From NCBI RefSeq assembly GCF_017161265.1, contig NZ_CP031393.1, positions 124,001 through 188,000 of the forward strand: DNA of 64,000 nucleotides, read 5' to 3'. The DNA comes from Treponema medium (lineage in GTDB: Bacteria; Spirochaetota; Spirochaetia; Treponematales; Treponemataceae). The translations under genes were made by a program, and so were the position numbers. Of the stretch, positions 1 through 7,380 are shown in pieces. The notes under the pieces were generated by a model. The model saw only the letters and a program-made list of their open reading frames with translations, searched no databases and was not told the DNA's origin. Each line of letters starts with the position of its first letter. Positions within the stretch are counted from its first letter, which is position 1.

Positions 1-1
1 C

Positions 2-862
2 ATCCAGACTCTTGATTTTTTCCCGCCGATGGTAACCGATCCTACCCTTTTCGGGCAGATTGCAGCAGCGAATGCCCTCAGCGATGTGTACGCGATGGGC
101 GGTGAGCCGGTATGTGCGATGAACATTGTCTGCTATCCTGAGGAAGCAACCCGCGATAATGCATACGCGGCGCTGCAAAGTATTCTAACCGGCGGAGCGG
201 AAAAGGTGAAAGAAGCAGGCGCTGCGCTGGTAGGCGGACACTCCATTCACGACCCCAAAATAAAATACGGACTTTCCGTGATGGGAACGATACACCCCGA
301 GCGCATTTGGCGAAACAACACCCCGCAGGCGGGAGATGTGTTATTTTTAACCAAAAAACTGGGGATCGGGATTATCACCACCGCGTACAGCGCAGGAGAA
401 GTTCCCCGCTCCGCCTTTGACGAAGCCGCTGCCTCAATGACCTACCTCAATAAATACGCAGCCGAAATTCTTCGGAAGTTTACTGTTCATGCTTGTACGG
501 ATGTAACCGGTTTCGGCTTGAGCGGACATCTTTCTGAAATGACCGGCACGGATTTTACCGCCCGCCTTGACGCAAACCGTATTCCCTATATCGAGGCAGC
601 GTATCAGGCAGCCGGTGAATTTTTGCTTACCGCCGGCGGACAGCGGAACCGGAACTTTGCTCAAGGGAAAATTCACTTCGGCATAAAAGATTTTGCACTC
701 GAAGAAATCATCTTTGACCCGCAAACCTCAGGCGGTTTACTTTTTGCCGTCAGCCCTGCCGAAGCGGAAAAAATCAGACCGGCCTTTGCCGAGGCAGGAA
801 TCAGCCTATTCCAAATCGGCGCCATCGAACCGCGTGCGGATTATCCGATTGTGGTGAGATAA
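2..862 (+). CDS. selD: Selenide, water dikinase (selenophosphate synthase), 5' end outside window
   Basis: SelD makes selenophosphate from selenide and ATP, the donor for selenocysteine and selenouridine synthesis in the cytoplasm. The frame is open from base 2, upstream of the first in-window ATG at 29, and begins with the family block [10 protein letters not shown], so the N-terminal part with the catalytic Cys/Sec is cut off by the window edge. Visible motifs are [47 protein letters not shown] and [13 protein letters not shown], covering the rest of the AIRS N domain and the AIRS C domain. Neighbours yedF, DUF3343 and a cysteine desulfurase-like gene form a selenium-use cluster. The last codons (DYPIVVR) are duplicated downstream at 1613, suggesting that the toxin-antitoxin module inserted at the gene's end. 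Confidence 0.95.
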   Translation: MQTLDFFPPMVTDPTLFGQIAAANALSDVYAMGGEPVCAMNIVCYPEEATRDNAYAALQSILTGGAEKVKEAGAALVGGHSIHDPKIKYGLSVMGTIHPERIWRNNTPQAGDVLFLTKKLGIGIITTAYSAGEVPRSAFDEAAASMTYLNKYAAEILRKFTVHACTDVTGFGLSGHLSEMTGTDFTARLDANRIPYIEAAYQAAGEFLLTAGGQRNRNFAQGKIHFGIKDFALEEIIFDPQTSGGLLFAVSPAEAEKIRPAFAEAGISLFQIGAIEPRADYPIVVR

Positions 863-865
863 TGG
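837..865 (+). repeat. Direct repeat, left copy (selD 3' end)
   Basis: The 29 bases covering the last selD codons and stop recur at 1613-1641 with 26 of 29 matches; the first 18, CGGATTATCCGATTGTGG, are identical. Both copies keep selD in frame and supply a stop: this copy ends IVVR-stop, the other would end IVAS-stop. They bracket the PIN/RHH module. Confidence 0.85.
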
Positions 866-906
866 TTACTTAGTATCTATGGAGGAAAATGCTTACAAGA
901 TTAACA

Positions 907-941
907 TTGACAAATAATTGGTATCATATATAATACCAATT
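907..941 (+). promoter_or_regulatory. Promoter and palindromic operator of the PIN/RHH module
   Basis: TTGACA (907-912) and TATAAT (929-934) are separated by 16 bp, a full sigma-70-type consensus. A perfect inverted repeat, AATTGGTAT (916-924) and ATACCAATT (933-941), overlaps the -10 box. It is a natural operator for autorepression by the RHH antitoxin (inference). The ATG at 942 follows at once, so the transcript is probably leaderless. Confidence 0.75.
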
Positions 942-1373
942 ATGGATATTCCAATAGTCGTTATAGATACAAATGTTATGCTATCGGCATTAAAAAGTGT
1001 AAATGGAAAGTCAAATCAGTTATTACAAGAAATCGGTACCGGTAGATTTGATTTTGCTATTTCAGTTCCGCTTATTTTAGAATATGAAGCCGTTTTGAAA
1101 AAACACTTAGATAGAGCATACTATTCCGATGCTGATGTTAATGATTTTTTAAATTATCTATGTCAGATTGGAAAGCACATAAAACTATTCTATTTATGGC
1201 GACCATATTTAAGAGATGGCTTTGATGATCATATTTTGGAGCTTGCGATTCATTCAAACAGTGAAGTGATAATAACATTTAATAAAAAAGATTTCAAAGA
1301 AGCGGAACAGTTAGGAATCGTTGCACTAACGCCGCGGGAGTTTATAGATACATTAAATGGAGGTCAAAAATGA
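942..1373 (+). CDS. PIN-domain toxin (putative ribonuclease)
   Basis: This 143-residue protein resembles PIN toxins of the COG1569 type, which cut RNA with a cluster of metal-binding acidic residues. The N-terminal IPIVVIDTNVML holds the first conserved Asp, VPLILEYEAVL the conserved Glu, and DGFDDHILELA plus ITFNKKDF the C-terminal acidic and N-K-D-F signature. A TTG at 918 is in frame but lies inside the promoter, so ATG 942 was chosen; it sits 7 nt after the -10 box. The stop overlaps the next ATG (ATGA at 1370-1373), so toxin and antitoxin are translationally coupled, with the toxin gene first. Base composition is more AT-rich than in the flanking selenium genes, consistent with acquisition. 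Confidence 0.8.
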   Translation: MDIPIVVIDTNVMLSALKSVNGKSNQLLQEIGTGRFDFAISVPLILEYEAVLKKHLDRAYYSDADVNDFLNYLCQIGKHIKLFYLWRPYLRDGFDDHILELAIHSNSEVIITFNKKDFKEAEQLGIVALTPREFIDTLNGGQK

Positions 1374-1603
1374 GCACATTGAGTATTAGAATCCCGGATT
1401 CATATCACACAATGATAAAAGAAGTTGCTAAAATCGATAACATTTCAATAAATCAATTTATTGCCGCTGCAATAGGAGAAAAATTATCGGCACTACAAAC
1501 AGAACAGTATATTGAGCAACGGGCAAAAAACGGATCGCGAGAAAAGTTTTTAGCTGTTTTACAAAAAGCTCCTAACAGCAAACCTGAAGAATGTGATGTA
1601 TAA
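1370..1603 (+). CDS. Ribbon-helix-helix antitoxin (CopG/HicB-like)
   Basis: A 77-residue protein with an RHH DNA-binding pattern: the strand STLSIRIPDSYHTMIKEVAK, then helices around ISINQFIAAAIGEKLSAL. Such proteins neutralise the partner toxin and repress their own promoter. It overlaps the PIN gene by 4 nt and has the SD GGAGG inside the end of that gene. The C-terminal part (about residues 45-77) is charged and probably forms the toxin-binding tail. The palindrome at 916-941 is the likely operator. The family call rests on size, pattern and context. Confidence 0.7.
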   Translation: MSTLSIRIPDSYHTMIKEVAKIDNISINQFIAAAIGEKLSALQTEQYIEQRAKNGSREKFLAVLQKAPNSKPEECDV

Positions 1604-1612
1604 AACCTCATA

Positions 1613-1641
1613 CGGATTATCCGATTGTGGCGAGTTGATGG
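1613..1641 (+). repeat. Direct repeat, right copy (duplicated selD 3' end)
   Basis: Partner of 837-865, with three mismatches. It would end selD as DYPIVAS-stop, so it may be the original gene end displaced by the inserted module. Confidence 0.8.
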
Positions 1642-1840
1642 TATGAATTTCGAGTTTTTCCGCGGCAAGGATTGTAGGGGCCGGCGCAAGCCGGTTCCAA
1701 AGCGGAGCAGAGGAATGAAGCGAAAGCGGAACCCCGAAAAGCCTGGTTTTTGCGATTGTATCGCAAAAAGCCGCCCAAATTATTAAAAAGAAAAACTCAG
1801 GTATGCAACCTAATGTATACCATAATGCATTATATGTTGA
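1642..1840 (+). other. Spacer between the TA module and yedF, with a stem-loop
   Basis: No gene is supported here. The stretch has a 10-bp perfect stem-loop at 1747-1769 (arms TTTTTGCGAT and ATCGCAAAAA, 3-nt loop) and a smaller GC-rich inverted repeat around 1679-1698 (GGCCGGCGCAAGCCGG). No T-run follows the larger hairpin, so termination is not clear. Confidence 0.6.
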
Positions 1841-1861
1841 TTGTATATATGGAGGGAAATG

Positions 1862-2464
1862 ATGATTGAAGTAAATGCGATGGGCAAAGTGTGTCCCATT
1901 CCCGTCATTATGACGAAAAAAGTATTGAGCGAAAACACTGCAGGAGAAAACATCCTGATACGGGTGGATAACGAAATTGCGACCCAGAATCTGACCAAGA
2001 TGGCAGGGCAGCTGAATATCAAAGCAAGCGTTACCAAACTGAACGATGCGGAATACACCGTACTCTACGACTTTCAAGGCTGCGAGGCTTGTGCCATTTT
2101 GAACGACACAAGCGTGCTGGAACAAGGCGCTGACGAATATGTTGTGGTGATCAATTCCGATAAGATGGGCACCGGTGATGAAGGCTTCGGCAGAAAGCTG
2201 TTGGAGAACTTTGTGTATGCGCTGACCGAACAGGATCGCATTCCTAAAATGGTGGTAATGTATAACTCCGGTGTCCGCCTTGCAACCGAGAACGAAAAAA
2301 CCGTCAATGATTTAAAAACCTTGCAAGAAAAGGGGACGGAAGTGCTTGCGTGCGGGCTGTGTTTGGATTTCTACGGCTTAAAAGAGAAACTGCAAGTCGG
2401 TTCGGCTACCAATATGTACCGTATTACGGAAATTATGCGTACCAATAAGGTCGTAAAGCCCTAA
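1862..2464 (+). CDS. yedF: Selenium metabolism protein YedF (TusA-like plus DsrE-like)
   Basis: YedF-type proteins occur with SelD and are thought to handle sulfur or selenium transfer. The N-terminal TusA/SirA-like domain (about residues 1-70) has the CPxP motif in GKVCPIPVIMTKK, with the likely carrier cysteine. The C-terminal half (about 95-200) is DsrE-like with CGLCLDFYGLKEKLQVG, a CxxC-type pair typical of the selenium-associated subgroup. Start: GGAGG at 1851-1855 lies 6 nt before ATG 1862; ATG 1859 is possible, and an in-frame TTG at 1841 is upstream of the SD. DUF3343 follows after 3 nt, so the two are cotranscribed. Confidence 0.85.
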   Translation: MIEVNAMGKVCPIPVIMTKKVLSENTAGENILIRVDNEIATQNLTKMAGQLNIKASVTKLNDAEYTVLYDFQGCEACAILNDTSVLEQGADEYVVVINSDKMGTGDEGFGRKLLENFVYALTEQDRIPKMVVMYNSGVRLATENEKTVNDLKTLQEKGTEVLACGLCLDFYGLKEKLQVGSATNMYRITEIMRTNKVVKP

Positions 2465-2467
2465 GCT

Positions 2468-2737
2468 ATGCAGAACGAAGTATTTTGCGTTATTTCATTT
2501 GATAGTACTCATCAGGCAATCGCAGCGGAAATGGCTGTGACCGGTCTATCCGGCGCCCGCCTGATCCCGCTCCCTCCCGAAATTTCGGAAGGTTGCGGAA
2601 TGGCGCTGCGGGTCAACCGTGAAGATGCTGAAAAAGCGGTTGACTTATTAAAAACAAGCGGAGCCGCGTATCAGGATGTGTATACCCTTACCGTCCACGG
2701 TGCAGACAGAACCGCGGTGAAGATGTCTGGGAAATAG
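2468..2737 (+). CDS. DUF3343 putative Se/S carrier-like protein
   Basis: This 89-residue cytoplasmic protein matches DUF3343, a small family found beside cysteine desulfurases and yedF and annotated as a putative selenium/sulfur carrier. The pattern is VISFDSTHQAIAAEMAV, then GARLIPLPPEISEGCGMALRV; the Cys in EGCGMALR is the conserved candidate carrier residue. It starts 3 nt after the yedF stop and ends 17 nt before the desulfurase-like gene, consistent with one operon moving Se from selenocysteine to SelD. The function is inferred from family association. Confidence 0.75.
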   Translation: MQNEVFCVISFDSTHQAIAAEMAVTGLSGARLIPLPPEISEGCGMALRVNREDAEKAVDLLKTSGAAYQDVYTLTVHGADRTAVKMSGK

Positions 2738-2754
2738 TCAGAAGGGTAAGTAGT

Positions 2755-3899
2755 ATGATTTATTTTGATAACAGTGCGACAACGCTCCATAAGCCCGACA
2801 GTGTTGCGAACGCAATGTATAACGCGATTGCCTCTCAGCAGTTTGCAAATCCGGGACGTGCTGCGCATAAAACCGCCCATGCGGCGCTCGCCTCTTTGTA
2901 TAAAACCCGTGTTGCCGTTGCCCGTATCTTCCATATAACAGACCCGCTGCAAGTTGCACTGTGCCAAAATGCAACGGCAGCTTTGAACCTCGTGCTCAAA
3001 AGTTTGTTCGGAGCAGGCGATCATCTCATTACCACTGCGCTTGAGCATAACTCGGTACTGCGTCCGCTCTATCAGTTGGAAAGTCAGGGGGCGGAGCTTT
3101 CGATTATCGGCTTTGATCTTGAAACAGGCGAGCTTGACTATACGGCAATGGAAGCGCAGATACGGAGCAATACCAAGGCGATTATTGTTACCGCCTGCTC
3201 CAATGTTATCGGCGCCGTTCCCGATATGCAGAGAATTTACGGCTTATGCAGAAAGAATGGGTTGACGCTGATTATCGATGCATCCCAAAGCGCCGGTACC
3301 ATGCCGATGGATATTTCGCAATATGAACAAACCATTGTCTGCTTTACCGGGCATAAAGGGTTGTATGGTCCGCAGGGTACCGGCGGCATCGTCGTGAACG
3401 GCGACTTTGCTTTTAAGCCGGTGTTTTCCGGCGGCAGCGGCATTCATTCTTTTGACAAAACACACCCCGCAACAATGCCTGATGTCTTTGAAGCCGGTAC
3501 AATGAATGTCCCCTCCTTTGCGGGACTGACTGCAGGATGTGCATATATCGAACAGCTCGGACAAGAGAATGCTGCTGCGTACTTAGCGAAGCTGCGCGCA
3601 TACTTTTTTAAACTCGCCGCAGACCTTCCATTTATCACGCTCTATGCGCCGAAGGTGCAAAATGCCGGTCCCGTTATCGGACTAAACATTGGAACCGTGC
3701 CGTCTTCGGAAATAAGCCGCCTTCTTGATGAACGGTACGGCATTGCAACCCGTCCGGGCGCCACTGTGCTCCGCTTGTACACCAGACGTATAAAACCGAG
3801 GCGCAAGGGATTGTCCGCTTCAGCTTTTCTACGTTTAACACCACGGAAGAGATAGAGGCGGCTATCGATGCTCTTGGTGCCATCAGCGAGTCCTTTTGA
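2755..3899 (+). pseudogene. Cysteine desulfurase-like aminotransferase V, frameshifted before the catalytic Cys
   Basis: Members of this PLP family (csd/NifS-like) mobilise S or Se from (seleno)cysteine. The frame shows IYFDNSATTLHKP, TALEHNSVLRPL, IIDASQSAGTMPMD and the PLP-lysine block TGHKGLYGPQGTGG near residue 200. Near 3759-3763 one base appears to be missing: the ORF continues RPGATVLRLYT to a stop at 3855, but the next frame reads HCAPLVHQT then GIVRFSFSTFNTTEEIEAA and stops at 3899, exactly the expected family C-terminus. The lost frame holds the catalytic cysteine (HCAP). Either the gene is recently inactivated, uses recoding, or this is a sequencing error. It is the last gene of the selenium operon. 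Confidence 0.85.
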
Positions 3900-3918
3900 A
3901 ATATACGGGGCATCTGCG

Positions 3919-3948
3919 CCAAAACTATACATCCGTGTATAGTTTTGG
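3919..3948 (+). repeat. Perfect 13-bp-arm hairpin
   Basis: Arms CCAAAACTATACA and TGTATAGTTTTGG with the 4-nt loop TCCG, 20 bp after the desulfurase stop. It could terminate the selenium operon, though no long T-run follows. The spacer has several other hairpins with a TCCGTG-type loop. Confidence 0.65.
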
Positions 3949-3952
3949 CTAC

Positions 3953-3980
3953 GAGTTTCGGCAAGGCCGAAACATCGCTT
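3953..3980 (+). repeat. Dispersed GTTTCGGC/GCCGAAAC hairpin repeat, copy 1
   Basis: The unit runs CGAGTTTCGGC, a 3-nt loop, then GCCGAAACATCGCTT. A nearly identical copy lies at 17308-17335 upstream of serS, differing mainly in the loop. It is an intergenic repeat of unknown role. Confidence 0.7.
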
Positions 3981-4433
3981 CTGATTAAACCAGCGGCATC
4001 CGTGCCGCTTCTGAATATCCTCAACGTATCATAGTACGCCTCCGGTTGGAATTTGCTAAGCGCCTTGTATCTGCATCGTCTATTTCAAAAGGCTTACGGA
4101 AGAGCTTTTTTCAGAACGGACAGGGATGTCCGTGGTTCCACGCAGAAGCGACGTTTTGTGCTATGCACAAATCTCGTCGGCAGAACGCCCAAGGATGGGC
4201 GGGGAATAAGTCAGAAACAAGTTTTGGAACAAAACTTGTCCTCTACCGATGTACATGGACGTACATCGGTAGAGAGGTACACGGATGTACACTTCTGGAC
4301 AGGCTATTTCAAAAGGCTTACGGAGGAGTATGCTTTACGATATGCTGCTGCTGAAAATAGTCCTCAACGTATCAAAACTGCCAAGGATAGCAGGGGTGAT
4401 AAACAGAAACCAGTTTTTGGAAAAACCCGGTAG

Positions 4434-4465
4434 CCAATGAATTGACACGAATGTCAATTCATTGG
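4434..4465 (+). repeat. Perfect 14-bp-arm hairpin
   Basis: Arms CCAATGAATTGACA and TGTCAATTCATTGG with loop CGAA, the longest perfect stem in the spacer. One arm contains TTGACA, but no -10 box follows at the right distance. Confidence 0.7.
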
Positions 4466-4475
4466 CGTTACTCTG

Positions 4476-4532
4476 TTTTAACAACCCCAATTATTCTACG
4501 GGGTTGTTAAAAAAACACACTGATGCGTTTAC
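4476..4532 (+). repeat. Solo end of the MITE-like R family
   Basis: A 13-bp stem (TTTTAACAACCCC/GGGGTTGTTAAAA, 4476-4512) encloses AATTATTCTACGGGG; CTGATGCGTTT follows near 4521. The same order (AATTATTCTGYGGG then CTGATGCGTTT) forms the right end of the full elements at 38356-38606 and 38660-38913, so this looks like a relic end. Confidence 0.6.
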
Positions 4533-4550
4533 CTTCATTATATTAACGAT

Positions 4551-4579
4551 TTGACACGACATTTCTATTGAGGTATACT
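4551..4579 (+). promoter_or_regulatory. Promoter of pnrA
   Basis: TTGACA (4551-4556) and TATACT (4574-4579), 17 bp apart, 28 bp upstream of the ATG. The SD GAGGAGG at 4594-4600 follows. Confidence 0.8.
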
Positions 4580-4607
4580 TACTAAACTTATTTGAGGAGG
4601 CGCAAAT

Positions 4608-5699
4608 ATGCGAAAAATAAGCTTTAAAACAGTAATGGGAACAGCCATACTGGTATTCAGTGCCTTTGTCATTTGCTCATGTACAAAGAGCGAAGAACCG
4701 GCAAAGAAAGCTATGAAAGTCGGTATGGTTACCGATGCAGGAACGATTGATGATAAATCATTCAATCAGGGAACATGGGAAGGTATTATCCGTGCAGAAA
4801 AAGAACTCGGCGTTGAGATTAAATACTTAAAGCCGGTCGGAACAACCGAAGCGGACTATGTAAAAGAAATTTCCAACCTGTATGATTCAGGGTATAAATT
4901 TATCGTTTGCCCCGGATTCAAGTTTGAAACCGCAATTTTCAAGGCTCAGACAAAATATCCTGATGCAAAGCTCGTCATCATCGACGGTAATGCTCACCCT
5001 GCCGATTCCTATGACGCTCAAAACGGCCCCAATACCATCGGTATTCTCTTTGCCGAACAGGAAGCAGGCTTCACTGCCGGTCTTGCTGCAGCGCTTCAAT
5101 TAAAAGAAGGCCGCTTCGGATTTATCGGCGGTATGGAAATTCCGGCTGTCCAGAAGTTTAACTGGGGATGGCAGCAAGGTATCAAATACGCCAATGAAAA
5201 TCTCGGGACGAACATCGAAATGCATCCGGAAGACTTCGTATATCAGGGAACATTCAGCGATATCGCAGCAGGACAGCAGATCGCAGCTTCTATGTTTGAC
5301 CGCGGTGTTACCTGTATCCACGCAGCAGCGGGTGGAGTTGGTGTCGGCGTTATCAACGAAGCGAAAGCACGCCGTCAGGTCGGAAAAGATGTCTGGGTTG
5401 TCGGCGTTGTCGTTAATCAGTATAACGAAGGCTTACTCCCTGACGGAAAATCGATTATTCTGACCTCTGCAATGAAGTATGTCGATCGTGCATCCTATGA
5501 TATGATCAAAGATGAACTCAACGGCAAATTCCAGGGCGGAACGACACTTGTTTTAACTGCAAAAGAAGATGCGGTCGGTATTCCTGCTGAAAACCCCAAC
5601 CTTTCCGATGATGTACAAAAGAAAGTAGATGAAATTTATCAGCAGATTAAATCGGATGCTATCGTTGTTGCCGACAAGCAGGGCGATTTATTCCGTTAA
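4608..5699 (+). CDS. pnrA: BMP-family nucleoside-binding lipoprotein (PnrA/TmpC-like)
   Basis: The substrate-binding lipoprotein of a purine nucleoside ABC importer, orthologous in type to T. pallidum TmpC/PnrA. A signal peptide ends in the lipobox I-C-S-C with lipidated Cys25. The mature part begins KVGMVTDAGTIDDKSFNQGTW, the BMP-family nucleoside site with Asp and Asn ligands, and includes FIGGMEIPAVQKFNWGW and HAAAGGVGVGVI. The 363 residues match family length. The ATG at 4608 has a strong SD and its own promoter. The ABC ATPase and two permeases follow, as in T. pallidum. The protein would be anchored on the periplasmic face and pass nucleosides to the permeases. Confidence 0.92.
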   Translation: MRKISFKTVMGTAILVFSAFVICSCTKSEEPAKKAMKVGMVTDAGTIDDKSFNQGTWEGIIRAEKELGVEIKYLKPVGTTEADYVKEISNLYDSGYKFIVCPGFKFETAIFKAQTKYPDAKLVIIDGNAHPADSYDAQNGPNTIGILFAEQEAGFTAGLAAALQLKEGRFGFIGGMEIPAVQKFNWGWQQGIKYANENLGTNIEMHPEDFVYQGTFSDIAAGQQIAASMFDRGVTCIHAAAGGVGVGVINEAKARRQVGKDVWVVGVVVNQYNEGLLPDGKSIILTSAMKYVDRASYDMIKDELNGKFQGGTTLVLTAKEDAVGIPAENPNLSDDVQKKVDEIYQQIKSDAIVVADKQGDLFR

Positions 5700-5721
5700 T
5701 CGATAAGCGTTTGTTTTTGCG

Positions 5722-5760
5722 AATCCGAGGATGTATGAATCGTACACCTCGGATTTTTCT
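5722..5760 (+). terminator. Terminator-like hairpin after pnrA
   Basis: AATCCGAGG (5722-5730) pairs with CCTCGGATT (5747-5755) and runs into TTTTTCTTT. It probably attenuates transcription so that the binding protein is made in excess over the ATPase and permeases. Confidence 0.75.
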
Positions 5761-5850
5761 TTAATCGTTTATAAGGAACCCCTAAAAACAGAGGTTTTTA
5801 ACAACAGTAATTAGATAAAAGTTTACAGTGTAAATAAAGGAAGGCCTGAT

Positions 5851-7380
5851 CTGTCTGAACAATATGCTATCGAAATGCGCCACATCCGCAAGGAATTCCC
5901 CGGTATTGTTGCAAATGATGATATAACATTGCAGGTAAAAAAAGGGGAAATCCACGCAATTCTCGGAGAAAACGGCGCAGGTAAATCCACTCTTATGAGT
6001 ATCTTATTCGGTTTATATCACCCCGATGCGGGAGAAATCCTCGTCAACGGTAAACACGCGGTTATCAATAATCCGAATGATGCCAATGAACTCGGTATCG
6101 GTATGGTACACCAGCATTTTCAGCTTGTACATAACTTTACCGTTACCGAAAATATTATACTCGGAAAAGAAGGCGGTTTTTTTCTTGACCTGCATAAGGC
6201 CGAGACAAAAATAAAAGATTTAAGCACCCGATACGGATTACAAATCGATCCTAATGCACGCATTATGGATATAACAGTCGGTATGCAGCAGCGCGTAGAG
6301 ATTTTAAAAATGCTGTACCGCGATGCGGAAGTGCTCATCTTTGACGAACCGACCGCCGTTTTAACGCCGCAGGAAATCGAAGAACTTATCCAAATAATGA
6401 GGAATCTGGTAAAAGAAGGAAAATCCATTATCCTCATCACCCATAAATTACAGGAAATTAAGGACGTTGCAGATCGTTGTACCATCATACGAAGGGGAAA
6501 GTTTATTGACGTAATAGACGTTGCGACTACTTCCAAAAACGAGATGGCAGCAAAAATGGTTGGGCGTCCGGTTGAATTTAAAGTACAAAAAGCACCGGCA
6601 CAACCCGGTGAAGTCGTACTCGATATACAAAATCTCAAAGTTATCGGTGCAAAAAAAGTACCTGCTGTCAATGACTTTTCGCTGCAAGTACGCAAGGGTG
6701 AAATCGTCGGTATCGCAGGTGTAGACGGGAACGGACAAAGTGAGCTTGTTCATGCACTTTCGGGCTTAATGCCGATTGCAGAAGGAACCGTTTTACTGTG
6801 CGGTAAGGATATTACCAAAACTTCAATCCGCGAACGTAACGAATCGGGTATGGGTTTGGTTCCCGAAGACCGTCAAAAGCACGGTTTGGTTATGCAGTAT
6901 TCCATTGCGGAAAACACCATCATTAAATCGTACTACAAAGAACCTTTCCAAAAGCACGGCTTCCTGCATAAAAACAAGATGTTCTCATTTGCAGGTGATA
7001 TTACCAAACAATTCGACGTCCGTTCGGGCGAAGGCGTTTATTCCGCAGCGCGGAACTTGAGCGGCGGTAACCAGCAAAAAGCTATTCTCGGACGCGAAAT
7101 AGCCCTCGATCCCGAATTACTGATCGCCGTGCAGCCTACCCGCGGTTTGGACGTCGGCGCTATTGAGGCAATTCATAAAGAATTGGTAAAACATCGCGAC
7201 AGAGGCCGTGCTGTTTTACTCATTTCATTTGAATTGGACGAAATCTTCAATCTATCGGATCGGATTGCCGTTATGCACCGCGGCGCATTAACCGGTATTG
7301 TCCGCCCTGAAGAAACCACTGTCGAAGAAGTAGGCTTGATGATGGCCGGAGATAAGCATAAACATGGAGGCCAACAGTGA
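5851..7380 (+). CDS. Nucleoside ABC transporter ATP-binding protein (two ABC domains)
   Basis: RbsA/XylG-like tandem ATPase energising PnrA-dependent nucleoside uptake. Domain 1 has Walker A GENGAGKST, Walker B VLIFDEPTAVL and a relaxed signature (VGMQQRVEIL). Domain 2 has the degenerate P-loop GVDGNGQSE and signature LSGGNQQKAILGRE. The first ATG (5875) would remove the first strand of domain 1. The frame is open upstream, and CTG 5851 lies 6 nt after GGAAGG (5839-5844), giving (M)SEQYAIEMRHIRKEFPG, the usual family N-terminus, so a CTG start is proposed. The stop overlaps the permease start. Confidence 0.88.
   Translation: MSEQYAIEMRHIRKEFPGIVANDDITLQVKKGEIHAILGENGAGKSTLMSILFGLYHPDAGEILVNGKHAVINNPNDANELGIGMVHQHFQLVHNFTVTENIILGKEGGFFLDLHKAETKIKDLSTRYGLQIDPNARIMDITVGMQQRVEILKMLYRDAEVLIFDEPTAVLTPQEIEELIQIMRNLVKEGKSIILITHKLQEIKDVADRCTIIRRGKFIDVIDVATTSKNEMAAKMVGRPVEFKVQKAPAQPGEVVLDIQNLKVIGAKKVPAVNDFSLQVRKGEIVGIAGVDGNGQSELVHALSGLMPIAEGTVLLCGKDITKTSIRERNESGMGLVPEDRQKHGLVMQYSIAENTIIKSYYKEPFQKHGFLHKNKMFSFAGDITKQFDVRSGEGVYSAARNLSGGNQQKAILGREIALDPELLIAVQPTRGLDVGAIEAIHKELVKHRDRGRAVLLISFELDEIFNLSDRIAVMHRGALTGIVRPEETTVEEVGLMMAGDKHKHGGQQ

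Larger units (their letters stand above)
3900..4550 (+). other. Hairpin-rich spacer without a credible gene
   Basis: About 650 bp between the selenium operon and pnrA. Overlapping ORFs at 4046-4433 have no family features and run through repeats. The stretch holds at least eight inverted repeats, among them GCGGCA/TGCCGC (about 3993), GTTTCGGC/GCCGAAAC (3955-3973), an ACAAGTTTT/AAAACTTGT pair near 4220, a CTACCGATGTAC/GTACATCGGTAG pair near 4243, 4434-4465 and 4476-4512. A 21-bp direct repeat containing TATTTCAAAAGGCTTACGGA occurs at 4080-4100 and 4304-4324. Confidence 0.7.

Noticed and set aside
1559-2125. Minus-strand ORF of 188 codons across the TA module and yedF
   Set aside because: Antisense to well-supported genes, with no SD or family features.
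4046-4433. Two overlapping plus-strand ORFs in the spacer before pnrA
   Set aside because: They run through hairpins and a direct repeat, lack SD and family features, and share ground in different frames.
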